The notes under the pieces were generated by a model. It searched no databases. It saw nothing but the letters and a program-made list of their open reading frames with translations, and had not been told where the DNA came from. DNA of 64,000 bases from Jiangella ureilytica (GTDB taxonomy: Bacteria > Actinomycetota > Actinomycetes > Jiangellales > Jiangellaceae). The position numbers and the translations under genes were made by a program. Positions 33,593-42,973 of the stretch are shown here, in pieces. The stretch's first letter is position 1; each line of letters begins with the position of its first letter. The stretch is taken from positions 1-64,000 of the forward strand of contig NZ_SMKL01000025.1 in NCBI RefSeq assembly GCF_004348545.1, given 5' to 3'.

Positions 33593-34189
33593 ATGTTGAT
33601 CGAGCACGACGGCATCCGGCCGGTCGTCCACCCGACCGCGTATGTCGCGCCGACGGCGGTCCTGTCCGGCGACGTCCGGGTCGGGCCGGGCTGCCGCGTC
33701 CTGTTCGGCGCGGTCCTGACGGCTGACGGGGGAGCGGTGCGGGTCGGGGCGAACGGCGTCGTCATGGAGAACGCGGTCCTGCGGGGCCGGTCCGGGCACC
33801 CGCTCACGCTGGGCGAGAACGTGCTGGTGGGGCCGCACGCGCACCTCAACGGCGCCACCGTCGACGACGACGTGTTCCTCGCGACCGGGGTGTCGGTCTT
33901 CCCGGGCGCCCGGGTCGAGAGCGGCGCCGAGGTGCGCATCAACGCCGTCGTGCACGTGAACACGCGGGTGCCGGCGGGTGCGACGGTGCCCATCGGCTGG
34001 ATCGCGGTCGGCGACCCGGCGGAGCTGTTCCCGGCGGGCGCCCACGACGAGTACTGGCCGAAGCTGAAGGCGCTCGACTTTCCGGGCACGGTGTTCGACG
34101 TCGCGCGCGAGGAGCTCACCATGGGCCGGGTGGCCGCCATCTACGGCGAGGTCTTCGGCCGGCACACCGACGACGTGGTCCTCGAGTGA
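33593..34189 (+). CDS. Gamma-carbonic-anhydrase-like / hexapeptide-repeat protein
   Basis: 198 residues forming a left-handed beta helix: hexapeptide repeats such as VAPTAVLSGDVRVGPGCRVL and GENVLVGPHAHLNGATVDDD, ending in a helix (DVAREELTMGRVAAIYG). His residues in VGPHAHLN and NAVVHVN match the zinc-binding region of gamma-carbonic anhydrases and YrdA-type proteins. Enzyme activity is not certain since one canonical His is hard to place. ATG 33593, 9 bases after gggagg. Confidence 0.75.
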   Translation: MLIEHDGIRPVVHPTAYVAPTAVLSGDVRVGPGCRVLFGAVLTADGGAVRVGANGVVMENAVLRGRSGHPLTLGENVLVGPHAHLNGATVDDDVFLATGVSVFPGARVESGAEVRINAVVHVNTRVPAGATVPIGWIAVGDPAELFPAGAHDEYWPKLKALDFPGTVFDVAREELTMGRVAAIYGEVFGRHTDDVVLE

Positions 34190-34258
34190 CCGCCGCTATA
34201 CTCTGGCGGGCGTTCCGTTTCCTTGATTGCTCTTCCAACAATTTGAAGGGGCGGCAGC

Positions 34259-37200
34259 ATGGTCCGGAAGGTACTCGTCGCCAACCGTGGTGAGATCGCG
34301 ATCCGCGCGTTCCGCGCCGCGTACGAGCTCGGCATCCGCACCGTGGCGGTGTTCCCCTACGAGGACCGCAACTCGCTGCACCGGCTGAAGGCCGACGAGG
34401 CCTACGAGATCGGCGAGCCCGGACACCCGGTGCGGGCCTACCTGTCCGTCGACGAGATCGTCCGCGCGGCGACGGAGTCCGGCGCCGATGCGGTCTACCC
34501 CGGTTACGGGTTCCTCTCCGAGAACGCCGGCCTCGCGGAGGCGTGCGCCCAGGCGGGCATCACGTTCATCGGGCCGCCGGCCGGCATCCTCCGGCTGACG
34601 GGGAACAAGGCCACCGCCGTCGCGGCGGCCAGGGAGGCCGGCGTGCCGGTGCTGCGCTCGTCGGCGCCGTCGCCGGACCGCGACGAGCTGCTCGCCGCGG
34701 CCGGCGAGATCGGGTTCCCGCTGTTCGTCAAGGCGGTCGCCGGCGGCGGAGGCCGGGGCATGCGCCAGGTGGGCGACGCCGAGCAGCTGCCCGAGGCGCT
34801 CGACACCGCGGCGCGCGAAGCCGAGGCGGCCTTCGGCGACCGCACGCTCTTCCTCGAGCAGGCGGTCGTGAGCCCTCGCCACATCGAGGTGCAGATCCTG
34901 GCCGACGGGCAGGGCGACGTCATCCACTTGTTCGAGCGCGACTGCTCGGTGCAGCGCCGGCACCAGAAGGTGGTCGAGCTGGCGCCGGCGCCGAACCTGG
35001 ACCCGCGCATCAGGGACCGGATCTGCGCCGACGCCGTCAGCTTCGCCCGGCACATCGGCTACCGCAACGCCGGCACCGTCGAGTTCCTGCTCGACCCCGA
35101 GGGCCGGCACGTCTTCATCGAGATGAACCCGCGCATCCAGGTCGAGCACACGGTGACCGAGGAGGTCACCGATGTCGACCTCGTGCAGTCGCAGTTCCGC
35201 ATCGCCGCGGGCGAGCGGCTGGCCGACCTCGGGCTGTCGCAGGACACCGTCGCCGTGCGGGGCGCGGCGCTGCAGTGCCGCATCACCACGGAGGACCCGT
35301 CCGACGAGTTCCGGCCCGACACCGGCACCATCAGCGCCTACCGCTCGCCGGGCGGCTCCGGGATCCGGCTCGACGGCGGCACGACCCACGCAGGCAGCGA
35401 GGTCAGCCCGCACTTCGACTCCATGCTGGTGAAGCTGACCTGCCGCGGCCGCGACTTCGACGCCGCCGTGGCGCGCGCCCGCCGCGCGCTGGCCGAGTTC
35501 CGCATCCGCGGCGTCCGGACCAACATCCCGTTCCTGCAGGCCGTGCTCGACGATCCCGACTTCCGCGCCGGCGGGGTGACGACGTCGTTCATCGACGAGC
35601 ACCCGCACCTGCTCGCCGGCCGGGCGTCGGCCGACCGCGGCACGCGGCTGCTCAGCTACCTCGCCGACGTCACCGTGAACCGGCCGCACGGCGAGCCGCC
35701 CAAGGCGCCCGACCCGGCCGAGAAGCTGCCGACCGTCCCCAGCGGGCCGCCGCCGGCCGGCTCGAAGCAGCGGCTCGACGAGCTCGGACCCGAGGGGTTC
35801 GCCGCCTGGCTGCGCGGGTCGTCGTCGCTGCACGTCACCGACACCACTTTCCGCGACGCGCACCAGTCGCTGCTGGCCACCCGGGTGCGCACCAAGGATC
35901 TGGTGGCGGCGGCGCCCGTGGTGGCGCACACGCTGCCGCAGCTGCTCTCGCTGGAGTGCTGGGGCGGCGCCACCTACGACGTCGCGCTGCGGTTCCTGGC
36001 CGAGGACCCGTGGGAGCGGCTGGCCGCGCTGCGCAAGGCCGTCCCCAACGTCTGCCTGCAGATGCTGCTGCGCGGGCGCAACACCGTCGGCTACACGCCG
36101 TACCCGGTCGAGGTGACGACGGCGTTCGTGCAGGAGGCCGCCGCCACCGGCGTCGACATCTTCCGCATCTTCGACGCGCTCAACAACGTCGAGCCGATGC
36201 GCCCGGCCATCGACGCCGTCCGCGAGACCGGGACGGCGGTCGCCGAGGTCGCGATGTGCTACACGGCCGACCTGTCCGACCCCGGCGAGACGCTCTACAC
36301 GCTCGACTACTACCTGCGGCTGGCCGAGCGGATCGTCGCCGCGGGCGCGCACGTGCTGGCGATCAAGGACATGGCCGGGCTGCTGCGCCCGCCGGCCGCC
36401 GCCCGGCTGGTGGCCGCCCTGCGCAGCGAGTTCGACCTGCCGGTGCACCTGCACACCCACGACACCGCCGGCGGGCAGCTGGCCACGTACCTCGCCGCCG
36501 CCGAGGCCGGGGTCGATGCCGTCGACGGCGCCGTCGCGTCCATGGCCGGCACGACGTCGCAGCCCTCGCTGTCGGCGATCGTCGCCGCGGCGGCGGCCTC
36601 GGACCACCCGACGCAGCTGGACCTGCGCGCCGTCGGCGACCTCGAGCCGTACTGGCAGGGCGTGCGCGGGCTGTACGCCCCGTTCGAGGCCGGCCTGAGC
36701 GCGCCGACGGGCCGGGTCTACCACCACGAGATCCCCGGCGGTCAGCTGTCGAACCTGCGCACCCAGGCGGTCGCCCTCGGGCTGGGGAACCGGTTCGAGG
36801 AGATCGAGGACCTGTACGCCGCCGCCGACCGCATGCTGGGCCGCCTGGTCAAGGTGACGCCGTCGTCGAAGGTGGTCGGCGACCTCGCGCTGCACCTGGT
36901 CGGCGCCGGGGTGGCGCCCGAGGACTTCGCCGCGTCGCCCGACGCGTACGACATCCCCGACTCCGTCGTCCGGTTCCTGCACGGCGAGCTCGGCGACCCG
37001 CCCGGCGGCTGGCCCGAGCCGTTCCGCACCAAGGCGCTGGCCGGTCGCCCGTACACCCCGGCCGGCGCCGACCTGTCCGACGACGACCACGCGGGCCTGG
37101 CGAGCGACCGGCGCGCCACCCTGAACCGGCTGCTGTTCCCCGGGCCGGCGCGCGAGCACCAGGCGCACCGCGAGGCCTACGGCGACACCAGCGTGCTGTC

Positions 37201-37633
37201 GACCCGCGAGTTCTTCTACGGCCTGCGGTCCAACCAGGAGTACACCGTCGACCTTGAGCCCGGCGTCCGGCTGCTCATCGAGCTGCAGGCCATCGGCGAG
37301 GCCGACGAGCGCGGCGTGCGCACCGTCATGGCCACCCTCAACGGCCAGCTCCGCCCGCTGCAGATCCGCGACCGGTCGATCGCCTCGGACCACACCCCGG
37401 CCGAGAAGGCCGACCCGGGCAACCCCCGGCACGTCGCTGCGCCCTTCGCCGGTGTCGTCACGCTCACGGTCGCCGAGGGCGACACGGTCGAGCCGGGTGG
37501 CACCGTCGCCACCATCGAGGCGATGAAGATGGAGGCGGGCATCACCGCCTCGCGGGGCGGCACCGTGCGGCGGCTCGCCGTCGGCCCGGTCCAGCGCGTC
37601 GACGGCGGCGACCTGCTGGTCGAGCTCGCCTGA
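34259..37633 (+). CDS. pyc: Pyruvate carboxylase
   Basis: 1124 residues, the standard length for the single-chain form. Biotin carboxylase (about 1-450: VLVANRGEIAIRAFRAA, VAGGGGRGMRQV, FIEMNPRIQVEHTVTEEV), carboxyltransferase (about 525-830: TFRDAHQSLLATRVRTKDL, DMAGLLRPPAA, HTHDTAGGQ) and biotin carrier (about 1055-1124) with the biotin Lys1090 in EAMKMEAG. It carboxylates pyruvate to oxaloacetate to refill the TCA cycle. A TATACT box (34197-34202) and a gaagggg ribosome site lie upstream. It is the longest gene in the window. Confidence 0.97.
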   Translation: MVRKVLVANRGEIAIRAFRAAYELGIRTVAVFPYEDRNSLHRLKADEAYEIGEPGHPVRAYLSVDEIVRAATESGADAVYPGYGFLSENAGLAEACAQAGITFIGPPAGILRLTGNKATAVAAAREAGVPVLRSSAPSPDRDELLAAAGEIGFPLFVKAVAGGGGRGMRQVGDAEQLPEALDTAAREAEAAFGDRTLFLEQAVVSPRHIEVQILADGQGDVIHLFERDCSVQRRHQKVVELAPAPNLDPRIRDRICADAVSFARHIGYRNAGTVEFLLDPEGRHVFIEMNPRIQVEHTVTEEVTDVDLVQSQFRIAAGERLADLGLSQDTVAVRGAALQCRITTEDPSDEFRPDTGTISAYRSPGGSGIRLDGGTTHAGSEVSPHFDSMLVKLTCRGRDFDAAVARARRALAEFRIRGVRTNIPFLQAVLDDPDFRAGGVTTSFIDEHPHLLAGRASADRGTRLLSYLADVTVNRPHGEPPKAPDPAEKLPTVPSGPPPAGSKQRLDELGPEGFAAWLRGSSSLHVTDTTFRDAHQSLLATRVRTKDLVAAAPVVAHTLPQLLSLECWGGATYDVALRFLAEDPWERLAALRKAVPNVCLQMLLRGRNTVGYTPYPVEVTTAFVQEAAATGVDIFRIFDALNNVEPMRPAIDAVRETGTAVAEVAMCYTADLSDPGETLYTLDYYLRLAERIVAAGAHVLAIKDMAGLLRPPAAARLVAALRSEFDLPVHLHTHDTAGGQLATYLAAAEAGVDAVDGAVASMAGTTSQPSLSAIVAAAAASDHPTQLDLRAVGDLEPYWQGVRGLYAPFEAGLSAPTGRVYHHEIPGGQLSNLRTQAVALGLGNRFEEIEDLYAAADRMLGRLVKVTPSSKVVGDLALHLVGAGVAPEDFAASPDAYDIPDSVVRFLHGELGDPPGGWPEPFRTKALAGRPYTPAGADLSDDDHAGLASDRRATLNRLLFPGPAREHQAHREAYGDTSVLSTREFFYGLRSNQEYTVDLEPGVRLLIELQAIGEADERGVRTVMATLNGQLRPLQIRDRSIASDHTPAEKADPGNPRHVAAPFAGVVTLTVAEGDTVEPGGTVATIEAMKMEAGITASRGGTVRRLAVGPVQRVDGGDLLVELA

Positions 37634-37658
37634 CGCGCGCACACTCACACTTCGCCGC

Positions 37659-37688
37659 CGTCGTTCGTCAGTGCTGTGACGAACGACG
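37659..37688. promoter_or_regulatory. 12-base inverted repeat between pyc and the NmrA-like gene
   Basis: CGTCGTTCGTCA (37659-37670) pairs perfectly with TGACGAACGACG (37677-37688) around 6 bases. It starts 26 bases after the pyc stop and ends just before the ribosome site of the next gene, so it could be a terminator for pyc, an operator for the NmrA-like gene, or both. Confidence 0.6.
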
Positions 37689-37700
37689 ACAGGAGGAGAC

Positions 37701-38459
37701 ATGAGGATCGCGGTAGCCGGGGGAACCGGCCGCCTGGGCCGGCACGTGGTGGACGTCCTGACGGGTCAGGGTCACGAAGCGGTGCCGCTGTCACGGGCGA
37801 CGGGGGTCGACGTGGTCACCGGCGAGGGACTGGCCGAGGCGCTGACCGGCGCGGAGTGCCTGATCGACGCCGCCACGGGGCCGTCGCCGGTCAAGGAGGA
37901 GGCGGCGGCGTTCTTCACCGCCTCCGCGGCGAACCTGCAGCGGGCGGGCAAGGAGGCCGGGGTCCGCCGGGCGGTGGTGGTGTCGATCATCGGGGTGGAC
38001 AAGCTCACCACCAGCTACGGCGCCGCCAAGCTCGAGCAGGAGCGGGCCTGGCTCGACGGCCCGCTGCCGGTGCGCATCCTGCGCGCGGACCTCTTCCACG
38101 AGTTCGTCGCGCCGGTCATGGAGTGGGGCCGGCAGGGCGATGTCGTCTATGTGCAGTCCAGCCGGCGCCGGCCGGTCGCCGCCCGGGCGGTGGCCGAGAC
38201 CCTCGCCGCCTACGCGACCGCCGTCGACGCGCCGGACCTGCTGGAGGTGGCCGGGCCGCGGGTCGAGGACGCGGCCGACCTCGCCGCCACACTGGCGGCG
38301 CGGACCGGCGACCCGGCCCGCGTCGAGGCCGTCAGCGCCGCCGCCGACGACCCCGACGGCCTGCTCTACGAGGCCGGCCGGATCCTGCCCGGCCCGGACG
38401 CAGTCATCGCCGGTCCCGCGTTCGCCGACTGGCTGGAGACGGCGGACGCTCGCCGGTAG
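37701..38459 (+). CDS. NAD(P)-binding NmrA/SDR-like protein
   Basis: 252 residues. Rossmann start MRIAVAGGTGRLGRHVVDVL (GxxGxxG), then IDAATGPSPVKEEAA, VSIIGVDKLTTSYGAAKLEQ and VRILRADLFHEFV. This is the atypical short-chain/NmrA type, often a redox sensor or oxidoreductase with an unclear substrate. The Tyr-Gly-Ala-Ala-Lys in SYGAAKLEQ resembles the YxxxK site. Strong aggaggag ribosome site. Ends 10 bases from the converging DUF899 gene. Confidence 0.82.
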   Translation: MRIAVAGGTGRLGRHVVDVLTGQGHEAVPLSRATGVDVVTGEGLAEALTGAECLIDAATGPSPVKEEAAAFFTASAANLQRAGKEAGVRRAVVVSIIGVDKLTTSYGAAKLEQERAWLDGPLPVRILRADLFHEFVAPVMEWGRQGDVVYVQSSRRRPVAARAVAETLAAYATAVDAPDLLEVAGPRVEDAADLAATLAARTGDPARVEAVSAAADDPDGLLYEAGRILPGPDAVIAGPAFADWLETADARR

Positions 38460-38469
38460 CGACCCTGCC

Positions 38470-39207
38470 CTACGTGCCGAGGTCGTCGGAGCGGCCGGCC
38501 CGCAGGCGCGACCAGTGCGACGCGGGCCGTCCGTCGACCTGCAGGAGGCTCCCGTCGATCGGCCAGGACTGCGGCCAGCCGTCCGGCGAGTCCTCGTGCT
38601 GCTCCTGGCGCCCGTACGCCGTCAGGTCCATGAGCGAGTAGCTGTTGTCCATCACCTCGACGCCGCGGCGGGTCGTCCAGTAGGTCTCGAACACGCGGTC
38701 GCCGTCGCGCAGGTAGCAGACGAGGTGCATCATGCCGACGTGCCGGCCGACCAGCAGGGTGTCGAGCGTGGCGCCCTCGGCCGCGTACCACGGCATCGGC
38801 CAGTCCATGAAGTCGTGGTAGCGGCGGCTCTCGGCGTACGGGCCCTGCGCCACGACGGCGAAGGTGATGTCGCGCGAGTGCAGGTAGGACAGCTCGAGGA
38901 CGTGGCCGGCGCACCAGGTGCAGCCCTCGCACTGCTCGGCAGCGGGATGCCCGGGATGCCACATGAAGTAGTAGAGGATGAGCTGCTTGCGCCCCTCGAA
39001 CGCGTCGAGCAGAGTGGTCGCCCCGTCGGGCCCGGTCAGCTCGAGACCGGGGTCGACCTCGACCATGGGGAGCCGGCGCCGGGCGGCGGCGATCGCGTCG
39101 CCCGCGCGGGTGTGCTCCTTCTCGCGCACCCTCAGGCGGTCGATCTCGGCCTCGAACGTGTCGCGGTCGGCGACGGCGGGGAGAGCGGTGTACGGGGTGT
39201 CGTTCAT
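38470..39207 (-). CDS. DUF899 thioredoxin-like protein
   Basis: 245 residues with the DUF899 signature: RRRLPMVEVDPGLELTGPDG, LLDAFEGRKQLILYYFMWHP, QCEGCTWCAGHVLEL and the C-terminal FETYWTTRRGVEVMDNSYSL. The paired cysteines in CEGCTWC and the fold suggest a thioredoxin-like oxidoreductase; biochemical role unknown. An aaaggagc ribosome site lies in the 24-base gap after the MFS gene, so both share a transcript. Confidence 0.88.
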   Translation of the reverse strand: MNDTPYTALPAVADRDTFEAEIDRLRVREKEHTRAGDAIAAARRRLPMVEVDPGLELTGPDGATTLLDAFEGRKQLILYYFMWHPGHPAAEQCEGCTWCAGHVLELSYLHSRDITFAVVAQGPYAESRRYHDFMDWPMPWYAAEGATLDTLLVGRHVGMMHLVCYLRDGDRVFETYWTTRRGVEVMDNSYSLMDLTAYGRQEQHEDSPDGWPQSWPIDGSLLQVDGRPASHWSRLRAGRSDDLGT

Positions 39208-39231
39208 GACGTGCTCCTTTCAGCGATGGGG

Positions 39232-40629
39232 TCAGTGACGAGGAGTGCGGGTGAAGCCGGCGGCGGCGATGACGGCGCCGGCGACGGTGAGGACGGCGAT
39301 GCAGGCGAACGCGGTGCGGAAGCCATCGAGACCGGAGCCGGCGACGAGCACCGTCGACACGGCGGCGACACCGGCGGCGCCGCCCACCTCGCGCATGGTC
39401 TCGACGAGGCCGGAGGCCAGCCCCGCCTCGGACCGCGACACTCCGGACAGGGCGCCGATCTGCAGGGCCGGGCCGCACAGCCCGAACCCGAACCCGGCCA
39501 GCAGGAAGGCAGGCAGCACGTCCGTGGCGTAGTCGGCGGGGGCGGGCACCCGGGTCAGCCACAGCGACCCGACGGCGAGCAGCGCGAGACCCGCGACCAG
39601 CAGCCAGCGGACGCCGGCCACCGCGACCAGCCGGGCGCCGGCCGTGGCGGCGCCGACGATGGTGACGGTCGTCGCCAGCCAGGCGAGGCCGGTCTCGATC
39701 GGCGAGTAGCCCAGCGCCTGCTGCATGAGCAACGAGCCGATGAAGATGAACGCGAGGAGCGCGCCGAACGCGAGGAACCCGGTGACGTTGGCGACGACGA
39801 GGTTGCGGTTGCGCACCGTCGCCGGCGGCACCAGCGGGAAGGCGGAGCGGGCCTCGATCCGGACGAACGCGACCAGCAGCGCGGCGGCCGCCGCGAACAG
39901 CGCGAGGGTCGGCGCGGCGACCCAGCCGTGGCCGGCGCCGTGGTGCAGGGCGTAGACGAACAGCAGCAGGCCGCCGGTCACCGTCGTCGCGCCGGGGAGA
40001 TCCAGCGGCGTGCGCCGGTCGAGGCTGCGGTCGCGGGTGAGGAACAGCACGGCGAGCACGATGATCGCCACGCCCGCTGGGACGTTGACGAGGAACGCCC
40101 AGCGCCAGCCCGGTCCCGCGGTCAGCAAGCCGCTGGCGACGACCCCCACCGACCCCGCGACCCCTCCCACGGCGCCGAAGAGGCCGAGCGCACGGTCGCG
40201 CGGCCGTCCCTCGGCGAACGTGACGGCGATCAGCGACAGCCCGGCGGGGGTGATGAGCGCCGCTCCGAAGCCCTGCAGACCACGTGCCGCGATCAGCAGG
40301 CCGGGGTGCTGCGCGGCACCGGCCACCAGGGATGCGACCGTGAAGACGGCGAGGCCGGTGATGAAGATGCGCCGTCGTCCGCGCTGGTCGGACAGGCGCC
40401 CGCCGACCAGCAGGAACCCGCCCAGCAGCAGGCCGTAGGCGACGACGACCCACTGCAGGACGCTCTGGCCGGCACCGAGGTCGGCCTGGATCGACGGCAA
40501 CGCCACGTTCACGATGGCGACGTCGATGCCGACCATCAGCTCGGCGGCGCACGCCAGCGCCAGGACGAGCCCGGGGCGGGTGGTCGTGGTGGCCTCGGTA
40601 CGGGTGGGCAGTGTCTCGAGGTACGACAT
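39232..40629 (-). CDS. MFS transporter, DHA2 family
   Basis: 465 residues, about 14 helices. Helix 1 VGIDVAIVNVALPSIQADLG, motif A GGRLSDQRGRRRIFITGL, GLQGFGAALITPAGLSLI and GWRWAFLVNVPAGVAII are textbook DHA2. It is probably a drug or metabolite efflux pump. Followed at 24 bases by the DUF899 gene and preceded by an ECF42 sigma gene 102 bases away on the same strand, which may control it. Confidence 0.88.
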   Translation of the reverse strand: MSYLETLPTRTEATTTTRPGLVLALACAAELMVGIDVAIVNVALPSIQADLGAGQSVLQWVVVAYGLLLGGFLLVGGRLSDQRGRRRIFITGLAVFTVASLVAGAAQHPGLLIAARGLQGFGAALITPAGLSLIAVTFAEGRPRDRALGLFGAVGGVAGSVGVVASGLLTAGPGWRWAFLVNVPAGVAIIVLAVLFLTRDRSLDRRTPLDLPGATTVTGGLLLFVYALHHGAGHGWVAAPTLALFAAAAALLVAFVRIEARSAFPLVPPATVRNRNLVVANVTGFLAFGALLAFIFIGSLLMQQALGYSPIETGLAWLATTVTIVGAATAGARLVAVAGVRWLLVAGLALLAVGSLWLTRVPAPADYATDVLPAFLLAGFGFGLCGPALQIGALSGVSRSEAGLASGLVETMREVGGAAGVAAVSTVLVAGSGLDGFRTAFACIAVLTVAGAVIAAAGFTRTPRH

Positions 40630-40731
40630 CGGTCAGTCCTTCGTCCGGTGGTTGTCGTCCAACCGACGAAGACGGGCCGCTCACATCGACATCGTCCGGA
40701 AGAAATCTCGAGAAAAGGTTGTCGGTGCAGG

Positions 40732-41961
40732 TCAGAGTGCTTCGAGGCGCCCCACGAGATAGCGGCGTTCGGCCTCCGACGGCGCCAGCCGCAGGGCCTG
40801 CTCGTACTCCGCCCGGGCCTCGGCCACCCGGCCGTCGCGGCGCAGCAGGTCCGCGCGGGTCGCGGGCAGCAGGTGGTAGCCGTCGAGGTCGCCGGCCGCC
40901 GCGAGCTCGTCGACCACCGCGAGGCCGGCCGTGACGCCGTCGGACATGGCGACGGCGACGGCGCGGTTGAGCTCCACCACCGGCGACGGCGCCAGCCGGC
41001 CCAGCTCCGCGTACAGCGCGGCGATCTGGGGCCAGTCGGTGCTCGCGAAGTCGGGCGCGGTCGCGTGGCAGGCGGCGATGGCGGCCTGCACCTGGTAGGG
41101 GCCGCCGCGGCGCAGGGCCAGCGCCTCGTCCAGGACGGCGACCCCCTCGTCGATCAGCGCGCGGCCCCACCGGGACCGGTCCTGGTGCTCCAGCGTCACC
41201 AGCACGCCGTCGTCGGTCCTGGTCGCGCGCCGGGCCTCGGTCAGCAGCATGAGCGCCAGCAGGCCGCGCGGCTCCGGCTCGCGCGGCATCAGCCGCACGA
41301 GGACGCGGGCGAGGTGGATCGCCTCGGCGGTCAGCGCGCGGCGGCCGTCCTGCTCGTCGTAGCCCTGGTTGAAGATCAGGTACAGGACGGCGAGGACGGC
41401 GTTCAGCCGCTGCGGCAGCAGGTCGGCGGGCGGGACGCGGTACGGGATGCCGGCCTCGGCGATCTTGCGCTTCGCGCGGACCAGGCGCTGCGCCATGGTG
41501 GGCTCGGCCGCGAGGAACGCCCGGGCGATCTCGGCCGTCGTCAATCCCGTGAGCGTGCGCAGCGTCAGCGCCACCCGGGCCTCGAACGGCAGCGCCGGGT
41601 GGCAGCAGGTGAAGATCAGCCGCAGCCGCTCGTCGGGGATGTCCTCGGTCGCGGCGCTCGCCGGGCCGGCCGGCTCCCTCGCCAGCACGGCCAGTTCGCG
41701 CAGCTTCGCCCGTCCCGCGGCGTCGCGCCGGAGCCGGTCGGTGGCCCGGTTCCGCGCCGTCGTGGTGAGCCAGGCGCCCGGCCGGCTCGGGACGCCGTCG
41801 CGCGGCCAGGTGGCCAGGGCGGCGGCGAACGCGTCCTGCGCGCAGTCCTCGGCCAGGTCCCAGTCGCGGGTCAGGCCGATCAGCGTGGCGACGACCTGGC
41901 CCCACTCGTCGCGATACGCGGCGTCGACGGCGGCCCGTACGGCGTCGTCGGGCTCGGTCAT
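40732..41961 (-). CDS. ECF42-type RNA polymerase sigma factor with C-terminal TPR-like extension
   Basis: 409 residues. Region 2 (LAEDCAQDAFAAALATWPRD, RPGAWLTTTARNRATDRLRR), region 4 (LTLRTLTGLTTAEIARAFLA, MAQRLVRAKRKIAEAG), then a C-terminal helical extension of about 200 residues (NAVLAVLYLIFNQGY, ELNRAVAVAMSDG, AEARAEYEQALRLAPSEAE). The extension is known to be needed for ECF42 activity. No anti-sigma gene. Overlaps the YCII gene by 4 bases, the standard ECF42-DGPF arrangement; members are implicated in stress responses. Confidence 0.9.
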   Translation of the reverse strand: MTEPDDAVRAAVDAAYRDEWGQVVATLIGLTRDWDLAEDCAQDAFAAALATWPRDGVPSRPGAWLTTTARNRATDRLRRDAAGRAKLRELAVLAREPAGPASAATEDIPDERLRLIFTCCHPALPFEARVALTLRTLTGLTTAEIARAFLAAEPTMAQRLVRAKRKIAEAGIPYRVPPADLLPQRLNAVLAVLYLIFNQGYDEQDGRRALTAEAIHLARVLVRLMPREPEPRGLLALMLLTEARRATRTDDGVLVTLEHQDRSRWGRALIDEGVAVLDEALALRRGGPYQVQAAIAACHATAPDFASTDWPQIAALYAELGRLAPSPVVELNRAVAVAMSDGVTAGLAVVDELAAAGDLDGYHLLPATRADLLRRDGRVAEARAEYEQALRLAPSEAERRYLVGRLEAL

Positions 41962-42293
41962 TCCCAGACCGGGCGGATCTCGACGCTGCCCCAGTGGGCG
42001 TACGGGTGCCCGGCCGCGATGGCGATGGCCTCGTCGAGGTCGGCGCACTCGATCATCACGACACCGCCGACGACGTCCTTGGTCTCGGCGAACGGCCCGT
42101 CGGACACCAGCGTCTCGCCGTCGCGCACCCGCACCGTCGTGGCGTCGGCGACCGGCCGCAGCCGCATGCCGAACCGCTCGGCGTCGCGTCGCTGCAGGTC
42201 GGCCTGCCAGGCCTGATGGACGGGGTCGGCCTCCATCTGCGCCATGCTCGGCATGCGGGTCTCGTCGTCGCAGATCAGCAGCATGTACTTCAT
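41958..42293 (-). CDS. YCII/DGPF-domain protein
   Basis: 111 residues: MKYMLLICDDETRMP, LRPVADATTVRVRDGE, then the name-giving DGPF motif (LVSDGPFAETKDVVGG) and AHWGSVEIRPVWE. A dimeric ferredoxin-like fold; genes of this type are linked to ECF42 sigmas and are usually their targets. Start at ATG 42293, overlapping the GNAT stop by 4 bases; stop overlaps the sigma start by 4 bases. Confidence 0.92.
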   Translation of the reverse strand: MKYMLLICDDETRMPSMAQMEADPVHQAWQADLQRRDAERFGMRLRPVADATTVRVRDGETLVSDGPFAETKDVVGGVVMIECADLDEAIAIAAGHPYAHWGSVEIRPVWE

Positions 42294-42937
42294 GCGCCTG
42301 AGTCTGACACCCCGCGGCCGTCGTTCCACTCATCGGCGAGCATGGCGTAGCCCAGGCCGTCGAGCCACTCGCCCGAGCGGTGCAGCGAGTCGCGGACGTT
42401 GTGCTCCTCGCGGCGCATGCCGACGCGCTCCATCAGCCGCCACGACGGCTCGTTGTCGGCGAAGCAGAGGGCGGTGACCCGGCGCAGGCCGAGCCCGGCG
42501 AAGCAGATGCGCAGCAGCTCGCGGACCGCCTCGGTGGCGTAGCCGTGGCCCTGCTGCGCGGGGTCGAAGACCCAGCCCAGCTCGGCCTGGACGGCGCGGG
42601 CGTGGTCGGCGACCTCCTTCTGGGCCCAGGCGTCCTCGACGCGGACCATGAGGTCGCCGATGACCCGCCCCTCGCGCTCGACGACCAGGGTGGTGGCCAG
42701 CCGCTCGGGTGCGCCGAACCGGGTGCGGAAGTCGACCTCGTCGGCGGGGAGCTCGCTGATCCACCGGGCCACGGGCTCGAGCCGGCGGTACGCCCAGACG
42801 GCGTCGGCGTCGTCGGCCGTGCCCGGGCGCAGGGTGAGCCGCTCGGTCTCGACCGGCCAGTCGAGCCGCTCGAGCGACGCCGGTGCGGCGGGGGGCTCGG
42901 CTGGAGGCGGGTCGGCGTGGAACTCGTCTGTGCTCAT
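42290..42937 (-). CDS. GNAT-family N-acetyltransferase
   Basis: 215 residues. RimJ/RimL-type GNAT fold (about 28-200): TERLTLRPGTADDADAVWAY, GRVIGDLMVRV, AELGWVFDPAQQGHGYATEA (acetyl-CoA loop QGHGYA) and NEPSWRLMERVGMR. It acetylates an amine on an unknown target. Tightly coupled to the YCII-ECF42 genes by ATGA overlap. The first 25 residues are Pro/Ala-rich and may be disordered. Confidence 0.87.
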   Translation of the reverse strand: MSTDEFHADPPPAEPPAAPASLERLDWPVETERLTLRPGTADDADAVWAYRRLEPVARWISELPADEVDFRTRFGAPERLATTLVVEREGRVIGDLMVRVEDAWAQKEVADHARAVQAELGWVFDPAQQGHGYATEAVRELLRICFAGLGLRRVTALCFADNEPSWRLMERVGMRREEHNVRDSLHRSGEWLDGLGYAMLADEWNDGRGVSDSGA

Positions 42938-42973
42938 CGAAGACCGAGCGTATCGGGCCGGTCCGACAGCGTC

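Noticed and set aside
34196-37702. A minus-strand open frame of 1168 codons opposite pyc.
   Set aside because: Antisense shadow of pyruvate carboxylase in high-GC DNA; no family features.
38140-42216. A plus-strand open frame of 1358 codons across DUF899, MFS and ECF42 genes.
   Set aside because: It runs antisense to three well-supported genes and is made of Arg/Gly/Glu-rich sequence without motifs.
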